From assembly GCA_002786355.1 (NCBI GenBank), contig PGCO01000002.1:310001-374000 (forward strand): DNA of 64,000 nt, written 5' to 3'. The DNA is from Sediminibacterium sp. FEMGT703S. Lineage in GTDB: Bacteria; Bacteroidota; Bacteroidia; Chitinophagales; Chitinophagaceae. A program made the position numbers and the translations under genes. How positions within the stretch are numbered: the first letter of the stretch is position 1; each line of letters starts with the position of its first letter. The notes beneath the pieces were generated by a model, which was given only the letters and a program-made list of their open reading frames with translations, did no database searches and had not been told where the DNA came from. Of this stretch, positions 1 through 8,400 are shown piece by piece.

Positions 1-558
1 AAAATCAACTTCTTTCCAGAGTTTATCTGCTCTTGCGGCAATCTCTTTTTCTTGTTTATTCCCGTTTTTAAAATACTGTCGAACACATAATAGCCCTTGT
101 AACATAAAAGAACTCTCCACTAAATCACCTCCATCATCATATTTACTAAAAGGCTTCACTTTACCAGTCTTACCATTCCACCAATGTGGCCAAGCCCCAT
201 GAAAACGATCTGCTGTTTCTAAAAAATGTAAAATGGTTTCTAATCTTTTTACTCCTTGAGCTCTAGTAATGAACCCCCGCTCTATTCCAACCAAAATGGC
301 CATCACGCCAAAGCCACCCCCGCCACTAGTAACAACGTCTTGGTCGTTTTGCGGATAAATATTATCAAGATGTACCCTTTCCCTTGCTAGCCCACTCACA
401 GGTTCAGCACCATCCCAAAAATATTGAAAAGTAGCTGCCTGCACCTTTCTAAATAAAGCAGTATCATTGGCTGCAATTGGATCTAAACTCGCTCGTTTAT
501 TTTGTGCAATTAAAGAGGAACATATTAGCAGTAGAATCAGCAATAAAGATTTTTTCAT
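1..558 (-). CDS. GH144-type glucoamylase-like glycoside hydrolase, C-terminus outside window
   Basis: The first 186 residues of a secreted enzyme run off the left edge. The frame is open from ATG at 558 to base 1. Residues 1-20 form a signal peptide ending near SSLIAQ. The following sequence has features of the glycoamylase-like family (PF10091; GH144 endo-beta-1,2-glucanases): ATFQYFWDGAEPVSGLARER, TSGGGGFGVMA, HGAWPHWWNGKTG, and the acidic motif GGDLVESS with Asp145 and Glu148 spaced as in the family. Family members cut beta-1,2-glucan in the periplasm. It follows the SusC/SusD/LamG genes on the same strand and is probably the enzyme of that locus. The family call is firm. The exact substrate is inference, because the remaining catalytic region is not visible. 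Confidence 0.82.
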   Translation of the reverse strand, partial: MKKSLLLILLLICSSLIAQNKRASLDPIAANDTALFRKVQAATFQYFWDGAEPVSGLARERVHLDNIYPQNDQDVVTSGGGGFGVMAILVGIERGFITRAQGVKRLETILHFLETADRFHGAWPHWWNGKTGKVKPFSKYDDGGDLVESSFMLQGLLCVRQYFKNGNKQEKEIAARADKLWKEVDF

Positions 559-580
559 AAAATAATTTTATCAATCTAAA

Positions 581-602
581 ATACCCGCCCTAAGGCGGGT
601 AT
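581..602 (-). terminator. Intra-operon hairpin between LamG lipoprotein and GH144 genes
   Basis: A perfect 9-bp inverted repeat (ATACCCGCC, 4-nt loop, GGCGGGTAT) lies between the stop at 642 and the start at 558. Read on the minus strand it is followed by only a short T run (TATTTTAG). It is therefore either a weak terminator that reduces enzyme expression relative to SusC/D, or an mRNA-stabilising hairpin. Confidence 0.6.
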
Positions 603-641
603 TCGTCAATAATAAACCCAGTATTCAAACCAAAAACAAAT

Positions 642-1568
642 CTATTTACCCGCTAACCCTAAATTATAAAGTGCGCGAATATGAGCATCAGGTAAAGCAA
701 TATTATAAATTCGTAACTCATCAATTACACCCGTCATTGCTGCAAAACTTGCATCAGCACTGACCGATTTACCAGGAATTACATTATAATTTCCACCAAT
801 GATTACTTCACTTGGTTCTGCGGCTCTGAAATTATTATTTCCAGTACCTCTGCTAGGAAATGCTCCCGCTCTTAACCCATTAATCCAGATATCAAAAAAG
901 CCATTACTAGCATTATAATTCAACGCTAAATGAACCCATTTGCCAGGGCCAATAGGTGGAGTAATATAAGGCATATAGTTTGGCGCCCCAGGTGCATCCC
1001 TCAATGTATTGATATTGTCTTGTGTACCTCCTCCAATAGTAATAAAAGTTGGCTGAACTTTAAGATCAGTTACATTAGACGCTGGAAATGATTGAGTGTT
1101 TAGCGCAAAGTTTAAACTACCATTAAAAATGCCAGGTCTAGTTAATTGAAACAACATAGTCCGCCTAGAACCATTATTAGAAATCTGTATCCAAGTACTT
1201 ATCGCAAAACTTCTAAAAACATCTGTTTTAAAAGCATTAAACTGGGTGGGGTAATATAAAAATCCAGCATTTAACCTTAATGCTTGTCCTTTAACACCTG
1301 TTGAAACATAACTATCGTTCAAAGAAGTTCCAGGTGCAGTATTTGATTTTGTTTCATTTTTTGAATTATCGAAAGGCCAATAAGCAACCAGGCTTTCTGG
1401 AAACACTTCATCTGAAGAAGTAAATCCATCAATTTTTCCAATATAATCAGCAGTAGATACAGGAGGTAAATTATTTGGATTACCGTCTTTTTTACAAGAT
1501 ACCATCCAACTACTCAAAGCAAATAAACCCCAAAGCGAAAAGCTTATTTTATTATTTTTAAATTGCAT
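642..1568 (-). CDS. LamG (concanavalin A-like) domain surface lipoprotein
   Basis: 308 residues. A lipoprotein signal ends with the lipobox-like MVSCKK around residue 25, so the protein is probably anchored in the outer membrane. The rest is a single LamG/pentraxin-like jelly roll of about 230 residues: SLVAYWPFDNS at the start, SFAISTWIQI, GKWVHLALNYN and DIWINGLRAG in the middle, and MTGVIDELRIYN at the end, the last being typical of LamG_3. It sits directly after susD (22-bp gap), the usual place for a surface glycan-binding protein in polysaccharide utilisation loci. It probably binds the same glucan as its neighbours. No catalytic motif is visible. Confidence 0.85.
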   Translation of the reverse strand: MQFKNNKISFSLWGLFALSSWMVSCKKDGNPNNLPPVSTADYIGKIDGFTSSDEVFPESLVAYWPFDNSKNETKSNTAPGTSLNDSYVSTGVKGQALRLNAGFLYYPTQFNAFKTDVFRSFAISTWIQISNNGSRRTMLFQLTRPGIFNGSLNFALNTQSFPASNVTDLKVQPTFITIGGGTQDNINTLRDAPGAPNYMPYITPPIGPGKWVHLALNYNASNGFFDIWINGLRAGAFPSRGTGNNNFRAAEPSEVIIGGNYNVIPGKSVSADASFAAMTGVIDELRIYNIALPDAHIRALYNLGLAGK

Positions 1569-1590
1569 ATTACGATTTTTAAAAGTTCAA

Positions 1591-3141
1591 TTAATAGCCA
1601 GGATTTTGTTTCAAAACCCCTGCAGTTAAATCAATCTGCGCCTGTGGTATAGGTAACAATGCATCTCTTGCCGCATTAAAATTTGATTTACCTGCTGCGT
1701 TCATTACATTTTGAGCAATACCCCATCTAACAATATCAAAGAAACGATCGTGCTCCATCGCCAATTCAATTCTTCTTTCATGTCTAATTGCATCTCTTAA
1801 AACAGATTGATCATTGGTAGTAACATCTGGAAGGATGGCATTATTTCCGGCCCTGGCTCTAAATCGAACACTATTTAAAGCTGCTTTTGCAGCAGTAATA
1901 TTATTTGCCCCTCCTATCTCATTTGCTGCTTCTGCATACATTAATACTACATCTGCATATCTTAGAATACGAACGTTATTCCACCAACCAAATCTATTCC
2001 CTACAGCGGCTCTAGTTGTAGGATTGGTATGTACTTTATGATTATACCTAGGATTGGGTAAACCAACAGGAGTCACTTCGCCAAAAATGGTTACACCAGG
2101 TGTAGTTGGCGTACTAGTAAATAAAATCGTTCTTGCTCTACGAGGATCGTTAGGCTCATACGCATCAGCTAAAACCGCACTAGGCGAATTCCATCCCCAT
2201 CCCAAATCCCATGGACCCGCGCCTCTTACCCCTTGTAAATTGGTATATTGGATTCCTTGAGAAGTAGGATTAATTGCATCTGCTCTTGCTTGAACTTCAA
2301 AAACAGACTCTTTACTATTTTCACCTTCCTCAGAAAATATGGTGTTGTATGGAGTATTCAAATTGTATTGACCAGAATTCATCACCATATTGGCTGCATT
2401 CATTGCTTGCGCCCATTTCTTTTGCGTTAAATATACTTTTGCTAACATACCATTTGCAGCTCCACTAGTAATTCTTCCCGGGAATTTCACTGCATCCCAG
2501 AATGCGGGCAAATAGGCAGCAGCAAAAATGAGATCATTCTCAATAAATGAATAAACTTGATCAACACTGCTTTGAGGAACATTATTTTGTGCCGCAGGAT
2601 CAGCAAACAATGTATCGATGATTGGAACCCTTCCAAATAGTCTGGTCAACATAAAGTAAGAATATCCTCGAATAAATCTTACTTCAGCCTGAGATTGCAA
2701 TTTGATAGCATCAGAAGCTACGATTTGTTTATTAGTACCAATTTGAAATAAAGTATTATTACATCTATTGATTAAACCGTAATAGCCCGTCCACAATCCA
2801 TTTGATCTTGAACTATTTGGCAATACAGGAAAATTATCCATACTAATAACGTCTGCTCCACCATCTGAAGGGGTACTTCCTTTATCCGCATCATCGCTTC
2901 TGATACTTGTTGCATTAATGAAACCATCTACGTGAACATTGTAATCACGTAAACTATTGTAAGCCCCAAAAATGTATTGGTCATAAGGTCCTGAACCTCC
3001 TGGATAAGGATAGTTTTCTTCATCATAACCACCTTGCCTTGTGGTATCCAAGAAATTCTTTTTACATCCTGTTAAAACAGAAATGGTTAATAGCAGTAAC
3101 ATCCATTTACCGATGCTTTTTCTATTTATTAAATTATTCAT
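1591..3141 (-). CDS. SusD-like outer-membrane nutrient-binding lipoprotein (RagB/SusD)
   Basis: 516 residues from ATG 3141. An in-frame TTG at 3165 would add eight residues ahead of the signal peptide and is less likely. The signal peptide ends at the lipobox SVLTGCKK. The family's TPR-like fold is recognisable from QAEVRFIRGYSYFMLTRLFG, ANGMLAKVYLTQKKWAQA, RYADVVLMYAEAANE and the C-terminal RHERRIELAMEHDRFFDIVRWG with LLPIPQ. SusD proteins cap the SusC barrel and capture oligosaccharides at the cell surface. The gene follows susC closely, as is standard for these pairs. Confidence 0.96.
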   Translation of the reverse strand: MNNLINRKSIGKWMLLLLTISVLTGCKKNFLDTTRQGGYDEENYPYPGGSGPYDQYIFGAYNSLRDYNVHVDGFINATSIRSDDADKGSTPSDGGADVISMDNFPVLPNSSRSNGLWTGYYGLINRCNNTLFQIGTNKQIVASDAIKLQSQAEVRFIRGYSYFMLTRLFGRVPIIDTLFADPAAQNNVPQSSVDQVYSFIENDLIFAAAYLPAFWDAVKFPGRITSGAANGMLAKVYLTQKKWAQAMNAANMVMNSGQYNLNTPYNTIFSEEGENSKESVFEVQARADAINPTSQGIQYTNLQGVRGAGPWDLGWGWNSPSAVLADAYEPNDPRRARTILFTSTPTTPGVTIFGEVTPVGLPNPRYNHKVHTNPTTRAAVGNRFGWWNNVRILRYADVVLMYAEAANEIGGANNITAAKAALNSVRFRARAGNNAILPDVTTNDQSVLRDAIRHERRIELAMEHDRFFDIVRWGIAQNVMNAAGKSNFNAARDALLPIPQAQIDLTAGVLKQNPGY

Positions 3142-3165
3142 GGTTGAATATTTTTTTGCGTTCAA

Positions 3166-6100
3166 TTAAAATGTAACATTTATACCTACAGAATATACCG
3201 CAGGAACAGGGAATACTCCATTGTCGGCACCACCGCCTAAAATGCTTCCAATTTGTGCTTCAGGTGAATAACCGGTAACTTGGCTCCAGCTCTTAATGTT
3301 TTGGCCATTTATAAATACACGGGCTTTAGAGATACCGATTCTTCTTAATGCAGCGTCAGAAAAAGTATACCCAACTTGTAAAGTTCTTAATCTCAAATAA
3401 TCTCCTGGCTCTAAATAATAACTACTGAATAAGAAGTTATTTCCTCTTGTATTGTCTAAGATAGGTTCTACGTTGGTTGTACCTCCACCAGTCCATGCAT
3501 TTAATCTATTCGCCTCGTAATTTAAAGTTGCAAAATTTGCAATTCTGCGTTGCGTATAAATTTTGTTACCTGCAACACCTTGACCTTCTATTGTAAAGTC
3601 AAATCCTTTATAAGCCACATTGATATTTAAACCATAACTATATGGAGGAAAGGGTGTACCTAAAAAAGTACGATCTGCAGGTGACAATAAACCATCCCCA
3701 TTAATATCTGCATAAGCAATGTCTCCTGGTAAAGAATTATTGAAACGAGCCATTTTACCTAACTCAGCAGTAGATTGATAAATACCAATTTGTCTATATC
3801 CAAAGAAATATCCAATTGATTGACCTGTTTCTGTTAAGTTGGCTCCACCATTACCAAAAAGCTGAAAATTTATTCTATCTCCAATTGAATTAACGGTGTT
3901 TTTATTGTAGCTGAAATTGGGTGAAATAGAATAAGTGATTTCTTTACCAATCTTATCAGTCCAGTTTAAACTTAATTCGACCCCTTGATTGGTTATTTTT
4001 CCTAGATTGGTGAAAAAACTTCTGGTTTCATTCGGCAGAGTTACTGCTGTTAAAATATCTGAAGTAGTTCTGTTATAATAGGTAAACTCAACATTCAAAC
4101 GATTGCGGAAAGTTTTTAAATCAAATCCAATGTCTAATCCTCTAACAACTTCCCATCTTAAATTTGGATCAGGTATGTAAGCAGCTTGTATTGCGGTGTA
4201 TACATTATTACCAAAAATAGCGGTTGAAGCATTTGAAATACCTGGTCTAAACAAGTTATCAGCAAAACCATTTGCATTACCTGTTTCACCCCATGCAGCC
4301 CTAAATTTTAGAAAATTGATAAAATTGAATTTTCTAACAAATAATTCTTCAGATGCAATCCATCCTAAACCAACAGAGCCAAATGTACCCCAACGATTCT
4401 GTGGTGCAAACTTTGAACTTCCATCTCTTCTTACGGTTGCATTGATTAAAAATTTATTTTGATAAGCATAACTTAATCTACCAAACATACCCATAATGGC
4501 GCTCTCACTTCCACCGCCGCCATACAACCCTGGATTATTGGGGTTAATGGTACTCAAGTACCAAAAATCTGGGTTATTTGGAACATTCACTGAAGTATCT
4601 CTTCTATTACCATTGATATTTGTACTTACACTATAAATAGAAGTGAAACCAACCAACGCAGTTAACTTATGACCATTTCTTAATTGCTTATCATATGTAA
4701 GCGTATGATCTTGCTGGTAACGCTTAAATTCTGCCATCTCCTGACTTACACCGGTTCTGATTGTATTATCAAAGAAAGTAGTTGTTGGTGCTGTGCCCTC
4801 TCCTAAATTGATAAAAGTAAATGGCAATGGAGTATATGACCTAGAATTATTAAATCCAAGATCAGCAAAGAAAGATGACTTAAAAGTGAAATCCTTTAAA
4901 AACTTCACTTCTGCATATAATGAACCAATAAACCTAAAACCTTTATTGATATCTGTTCCATTATTTCGGTTTAATGCGGCTATAGGATTGCCTACTTGTG
5001 CACGCTGAAAGGAAGGCATGCTAAAGTAAGTGGTTGCATTTTGCTGAATTGGGACAATTGGTGCAGCCCATAATGCATTGGTTAAACTAACTCCTGCAGG
5101 ATTTTGAATCCAATGAAATGCATTGACTTCTCCACCAACTTTAATATTACTATTGAAACGAACTTCATGATTCAAACGAATCATATACTTCTCATAACTA
5201 TTGAATTTTACTACTCCGTCTTGTTTATTATATCCAATATTGAGATAAGTACTACTCTTTTCTGAATTATTAGAAACACTTAAGTTATTGGTTGTTAGCA
5301 ATGCATTCTGTAAAATTTCATTTTGCCAATTGGTATTTGCAGTGTAATTGCTATAATCGAATGGAGCAGCATTAATATTAGCCAATTGAGCGTCATACAA
5401 TTTTTTAAAACCAGCCGCATCGGTTACTTTAATTTTATCAACAACTTTTTGAAAGCCTACCGTACTTTGGAAATTGATTCTTGTTTGACCTCTTGCTGCT
5501 TTTTTAGAAGTGATAGCAATCACACCATTAGCTCCTCTTAAACCATAAATTGCAATGGATGAAGGATCCCTTAAGATATCAATCGTCTCAATATCTGCCG
5601 GATTTAAGAAATCTATATTGTCCTGTAAAATACCATCCACAACATAAACTGGGCTTGCACTATTTGTACTGTTCACGCCTCTTATTCTTACAACCGGACT
5701 TGCACCAGCAACACCAGAATTTGCTACCGTTAATCCAGCAACCCTACCCTGAAGTGAGCTAATTGGGTTGGTATTAGGCATTTTTGCCAAATCATCTCCC
5801 TTGATTGTTGTAACAGAACCGGTTAGGTCTCTTTTACGTTGAGTACCATATCCAGTTACTACTACTTGTTCTAAATTATTAACCGCAGCAATTAAAGAAA
5901 CATTCAAATCTCTTTTACCAGCAACTGGAATTTCTTGTGAGTCATATCCGACTGATGATATAAGTAGTTTAGCATTGTCATCTGCGACGGTAATGCTGAA
6001 TGCTCCATTATTATCTGTTGTGGTACCGACTTGTGTTCCTTTCACTTGAATGGATGCGCCACTTAAGGGTTCTCCTGAAGCAGATGTTATTCTACCCTTA

Positions 6101-6498
6101 ACAACAATCTCAGCTAATTCCTTGGTTGAGTTACTAGTTTCTTTTAGAACTACTAAATTAGTACCGAGTACTTTATAATTAATTCCAGTATTAACTAATA
6201 GCTTACCCAAAATTTCATCTAAAGTAGCATCCACCATGTTAATGGTTACTTTGGGCTTCCCTTTTACAACCTCTTCAGCAAATAAAAACCGATAATCCGT
6301 TTTTTTCTCTACTTCAAACAATGCTTTTTTAAGATCAAGAGAAGCCATCTTTATAGTAATCCGGCTTTGTGATAAACCGATTGCGGAAACTTGCATACAT
6401 ACAAGTAGCAGTAAAGCAGTAGTTATTTTCATGATTCGGGCAAGCTTTTGTATAAAAAGATCTTTGTGTGAAACAACAGGTGTTTCAATATTTTTCAT
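3166..6498 (-). CDS. SusC/RagA TonB-dependent transporter with STN signalling domain
   Basis: 1110 residues. A cytoplasmic stretch and signal peptide (residues about 1-45) come first. An STN secretin/TonB domain follows (about 50-115: ITIKMASLDLKKALFEVEKK, YRFLFAEEVV). Next are a carboxypeptidase-D-like domain (about 135-215: VKGRITSASGEPLSGASIQV), the plug (about 215-330, with VVTGYGTQRKRDLTGSV, SVYVVDGIL-type and DPSSIAIYGLRGANGVI), and the 22-strand barrel to the C-terminal Phe. It imports oligosaccharides with SusD using TonB. The STN domain allows contact with a FecR anti-sigma factor, and one is encoded just upstream, so transport and gene induction are probably coupled. Confidence 0.97.
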   Translation of the reverse strand: MKNIETPVVSHKDLFIQKLARIMKITTALLLLVCMQVSAIGLSQSRITIKMASLDLKKALFEVEKKTDYRFLFAEEVVKGKPKVTINMVDATLDEILGKLLVNTGINYKVLGTNLVVLKETSNSTKELAEIVVKGRITSASGEPLSGASIQVKGTQVGTTTDNNGAFSITVADDNAKLLISSVGYDSQEIPVAGKRDLNVSLIAAVNNLEQVVVTGYGTQRKRDLTGSVTTIKGDDLAKMPNTNPISSLQGRVAGLTVANSGVAGASPVVRIRGVNSTNSASPVYVVDGILQDNIDFLNPADIETIDILRDPSSIAIYGLRGANGVIAITSKKAARGQTRINFQSTVGFQKVVDKIKVTDAAGFKKLYDAQLANINAAPFDYSNYTANTNWQNEILQNALLTTNNLSVSNNSEKSSTYLNIGYNKQDGVVKFNSYEKYMIRLNHEVRFNSNIKVGGEVNAFHWIQNPAGVSLTNALWAAPIVPIQQNATTYFSMPSFQRAQVGNPIAALNRNNGTDINKGFRFIGSLYAEVKFLKDFTFKSSFFADLGFNNSRSYTPLPFTFINLGEGTAPTTTFFDNTIRTGVSQEMAEFKRYQQDHTLTYDKQLRNGHKLTALVGFTSIYSVSTNINGNRRDTSVNVPNNPDFWYLSTINPNNPGLYGGGGSESAIMGMFGRLSYAYQNKFLINATVRRDGSSKFAPQNRWGTFGSVGLGWIASEELFVRKFNFINFLKFRAAWGETGNANGFADNLFRPGISNASTAIFGNNVYTAIQAAYIPDPNLRWEVVRGLDIGFDLKTFRNRLNVEFTYYNRTTSDILTAVTLPNETRSFFTNLGKITNQGVELSLNWTDKIGKEITYSISPNFSYNKNTVNSIGDRINFQLFGNGGANLTETGQSIGYFFGYRQIGIYQSTAELGKMARFNNSLPGDIAYADINGDGLLSPADRTFLGTPFPPYSYGLNINVAYKGFDFTIEGQGVAGNKIYTQRRIANFATLNYEANRLNAWTGGGTTNVEPILDNTRGNNFLFSSYYLEPGDYLRLRTLQVGYTFSDAALRRIGISKARVFINGQNIKSWSQVTGYSPEAQIGSILGGGADNGVFPVPAVYSVGINVTF

Positions 6499-6561
6499 AT
6501 TTTCAAATTGAAAGGGTTATGAATTACATACAGATTGAACAGTTTGTTTTTTTCTAAACCT

Positions 6562-6591
6562 GGCGGAGTTCCGCGCCAACGGAACTTCGCC
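6562..6591 (-). other. GC-rich hairpin in the fecR-susC intergenic region
   Basis: Two 11-bp arms (GGCGGAGTTCC and GGAACTTCGCC) separated by 8 nt pair with one mismatch or wobble, in an otherwise AT-rich 137-bp gap. There is no T tract after it on the minus strand, so it is not a plain intrinsic terminator. It lies in the probable 5' leader of susC or the 3' end of the sigma/anti-sigma transcript and may limit read-through. Confidence 0.6.
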
Positions 6592-6635
6592 CAATTTTAT
6601 GTTGAATTCAGTCTTAATCTCATATGGCAGCAATT

Positions 6636-7730
6636 TTATTGGTAAATAATAATCGTATTTCCTTTTTGGATTGTCTTAAATGGTATAATTAGTTTTAAGG
6701 CTTCTATTGCTTGGTCAACCGTTTCTTTTTCAAAATTTCCATTCATTCTGTTCAATTTTAGACCTTCAGATTGAATTTCAATCTTCACATTATACCAGCG
6801 TTCCATCATTATGGCGAGCTCTTCAAATGTTTGGTCTCTAAAAACGAGCTTATTTTCTACCCATTGATTTTCTGCTACAGAACTATCTGGTGTAATAAAC
6901 TTCAGCTTATTAATAGATACCGCAGGCAAAAGGTCAATTGTTTTTTGCTTTTTTTGTGCTTCAATCAATTCATTTTCAACTATCAATTTTTCATTGGGAG
7001 ACAAAATGATTTTATCGTCTGGTCTATTTTTGATAGTGACTTCAATTCTTCCTTTTATAAGACTTGTTTCTGTTTGTTTGTCTTCAGGATATGCTTTTAC
7101 ATTAAACACTGTACCCAGCACTTTTATCCTGATACTTTTGGTATTAATAATAAAGGGAACTTCCTTATTTTTTACAACATCAAAATACCCCTCTCCTGTT
7201 AAGGATACTTCACGTGTTGTTTTACCAAAATCCTTTTGATATTCAAGTTTGCTCCCTCCATTTAACCATACAACAGATCCATCAGGTAATTTTACTTGAG
7301 ACTTTGACCCCAATCTTGTAGAAATTTCATTCAACGCTGGTTCCTTCTTTACAATTGATTTTATTGTTGTCTCTTTAGTAAAAAAATAGAACACACCAAT
7401 AATCATTATCATTGAAGCTGCAGCATAATAGGCCCATTTAGGAATAAATTGAGATAGACTAAACTTTGGCGGATGGAGAGAAATAATATTATCCTTTTTT
7501 AAATCAAATTGATCGTTTTCGGCCAATTTATTTAAATGAAGCATAAATGCATCTTCAGCTTTTTCTTTATTGTAAACCGGGGGAATTTCCCAGATATTCT
7601 CAAGCTGTTGAACTGCAAACTGCCATTCAGGATGGTCCTTAATAGATTGGTTAAGCTCAATAAGTTCTTGCTCATTAGCTTCGTTTGCAATCTTTTTAGC
7701 AATTAATAACCAAAATCGTTCCTGACTCAT
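6636..7730 (-). CDS. FecR-family anti-sigma factor
   Basis: 364 residues. The N-terminal cytoplasmic part (1-95, beginning ERFWLLIAKKIANEANEQE) is of the DUF4880/FecR N-terminal type and would bind the sigma factor. One membrane segment is at about 99-117. The periplasmic FecR domain follows (about 140-235: RLGSKSQVKLPDGSVVWLNG, REVSLTGEGYFDV, VLGTVFNVKAYPEDK). The C-terminal DUF4974 domain (about 280-364: LVFRDQTFEELAIMMERWY, MNGNFEKETVDQAIEAL) contacts STN domains. It sits between its sigma gene and susC, the usual trans-envelope cell-surface signalling arrangement. Confidence 0.95.
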   Translation of the reverse strand: MSQERFWLLIAKKIANEANEQELIELNQSIKDHPEWQFAVQQLENIWEIPPVYNKEKAEDAFMLHLNKLAENDQFDLKKDNIISLHPPKFSLSQFIPKWAYYAAASMIMIIGVFYFFTKETTIKSIVKKEPALNEISTRLGSKSQVKLPDGSVVWLNGGSKLEYQKDFGKTTREVSLTGEGYFDVVKNKEVPFIINTKSIRIKVLGTVFNVKAYPEDKQTETSLIKGRIEVTIKNRPDDKIILSPNEKLIVENELIEAQKKQKTIDLLPAVSINKLKFITPDSSVAENQWVENKLVFRDQTFEELAIMMERWYNVKIEIQSEGLKLNRMNGNFEKETVDQAIEALKLIIPFKTIQKGNTIIIYQ

Positions 7731-7791
7731 TGTTTTATTTAGTTCCTATACTATAACAACTGAGTAGTGCTTTTACCCCTAAGAAGATAAA

Positions 7792-8400
7792 TTATTTTTT
7801 AATTTTTTTCTCTAAAACCGGTTTGGGTTGAAGGTCAACCGGCATACTTTGAGCCATTCTACGCATTGCGATGGCCATTTGCGCCTCTACTGTTTTTACA
7901 GAAATAGATAATAATTCTGCAACTTCTCTGTATTTTAATCCATCCTCTTTAATTAACTTGAATATCAACCTGCAGCGATTCGGAAGGCTATTAATGGCCA
8001 TTTTGATTTTCAAAACCATGTCTTCTGTAATCATTAATAAGTCGGGCCTAAAATAAATACTATTTAACTGAACCTGCCATTCGTCCATTGAAAGCCCTGC
8101 TCTTCTCTTTTGCTTTTTTAATAAATTCAATGACATATTTCGAACAGTTGTATAAAAATAATACAACGGAGACTCTAGCTGACAAAGCTGTTCTTTCCGT
8201 TGTATAATTAAAATAAATAATTCAGAAACAATATCTTCTGCTTCTTCTTCAGACCTTACAATAGAAAAAGAAAATTGCTTTAATTTCCCGTGTAATTGAA
8301 TAAATAAAGTACGATATGCCGACTGATCATTGTTATAAGCAATCGCAATCAGCAAATCTTTAATTTCCTCATTTCCCCCTACTGAATTCGAAGAATGCAT
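7792..8400 (-). CDS. ECF (sigma-70 family) RNA polymerase sigma factor
   Basis: 202 residues. Region 2 is visible at about 25-95 (AYRTLFIQLHGKLKQFSF, SEEEAEDIVSELFI, YYFYTTVRNMSLNLLKKQ). Region 4 is at about 130-185 (INSLPNRCRLIFKLIKEDGL, YREVAELLSISVKTVEAQM). It should direct polymerase to the susC promoter when released by the FecR protein encoded 61 bp downstream. The ATG at 8400 lies inside the 3' end of the upstream S10 peptidase gene (32-bp overlap). No later Met precedes region 2, so the overlap seems real. Confidence 0.95.
   Translation of the reverse strand: MHSSNSVGGNEEIKDLLIAIAYNNDQSAYRTLFIQLHGKLKQFSFSIVRSEEEAEDIVSELFILIIQRKEQLCQLESPLYYFYTTVRNMSLNLLKKQKRRAGLSMDEWQVQLNSIYFRPDLLMITEDMVLKIKMAINSLPNRCRLIFKLIKEDGLKYREVAELLSISVKTVEAQMAIAMRRMAQSMPVDLQPKPVLEKKIKK

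Noticed and set aside
6771-7202. Plus-strand open frame of 143 codons
   Set aside because: It is a shadow of the fecR gene and has biased Phe/Cys composition with no motif.
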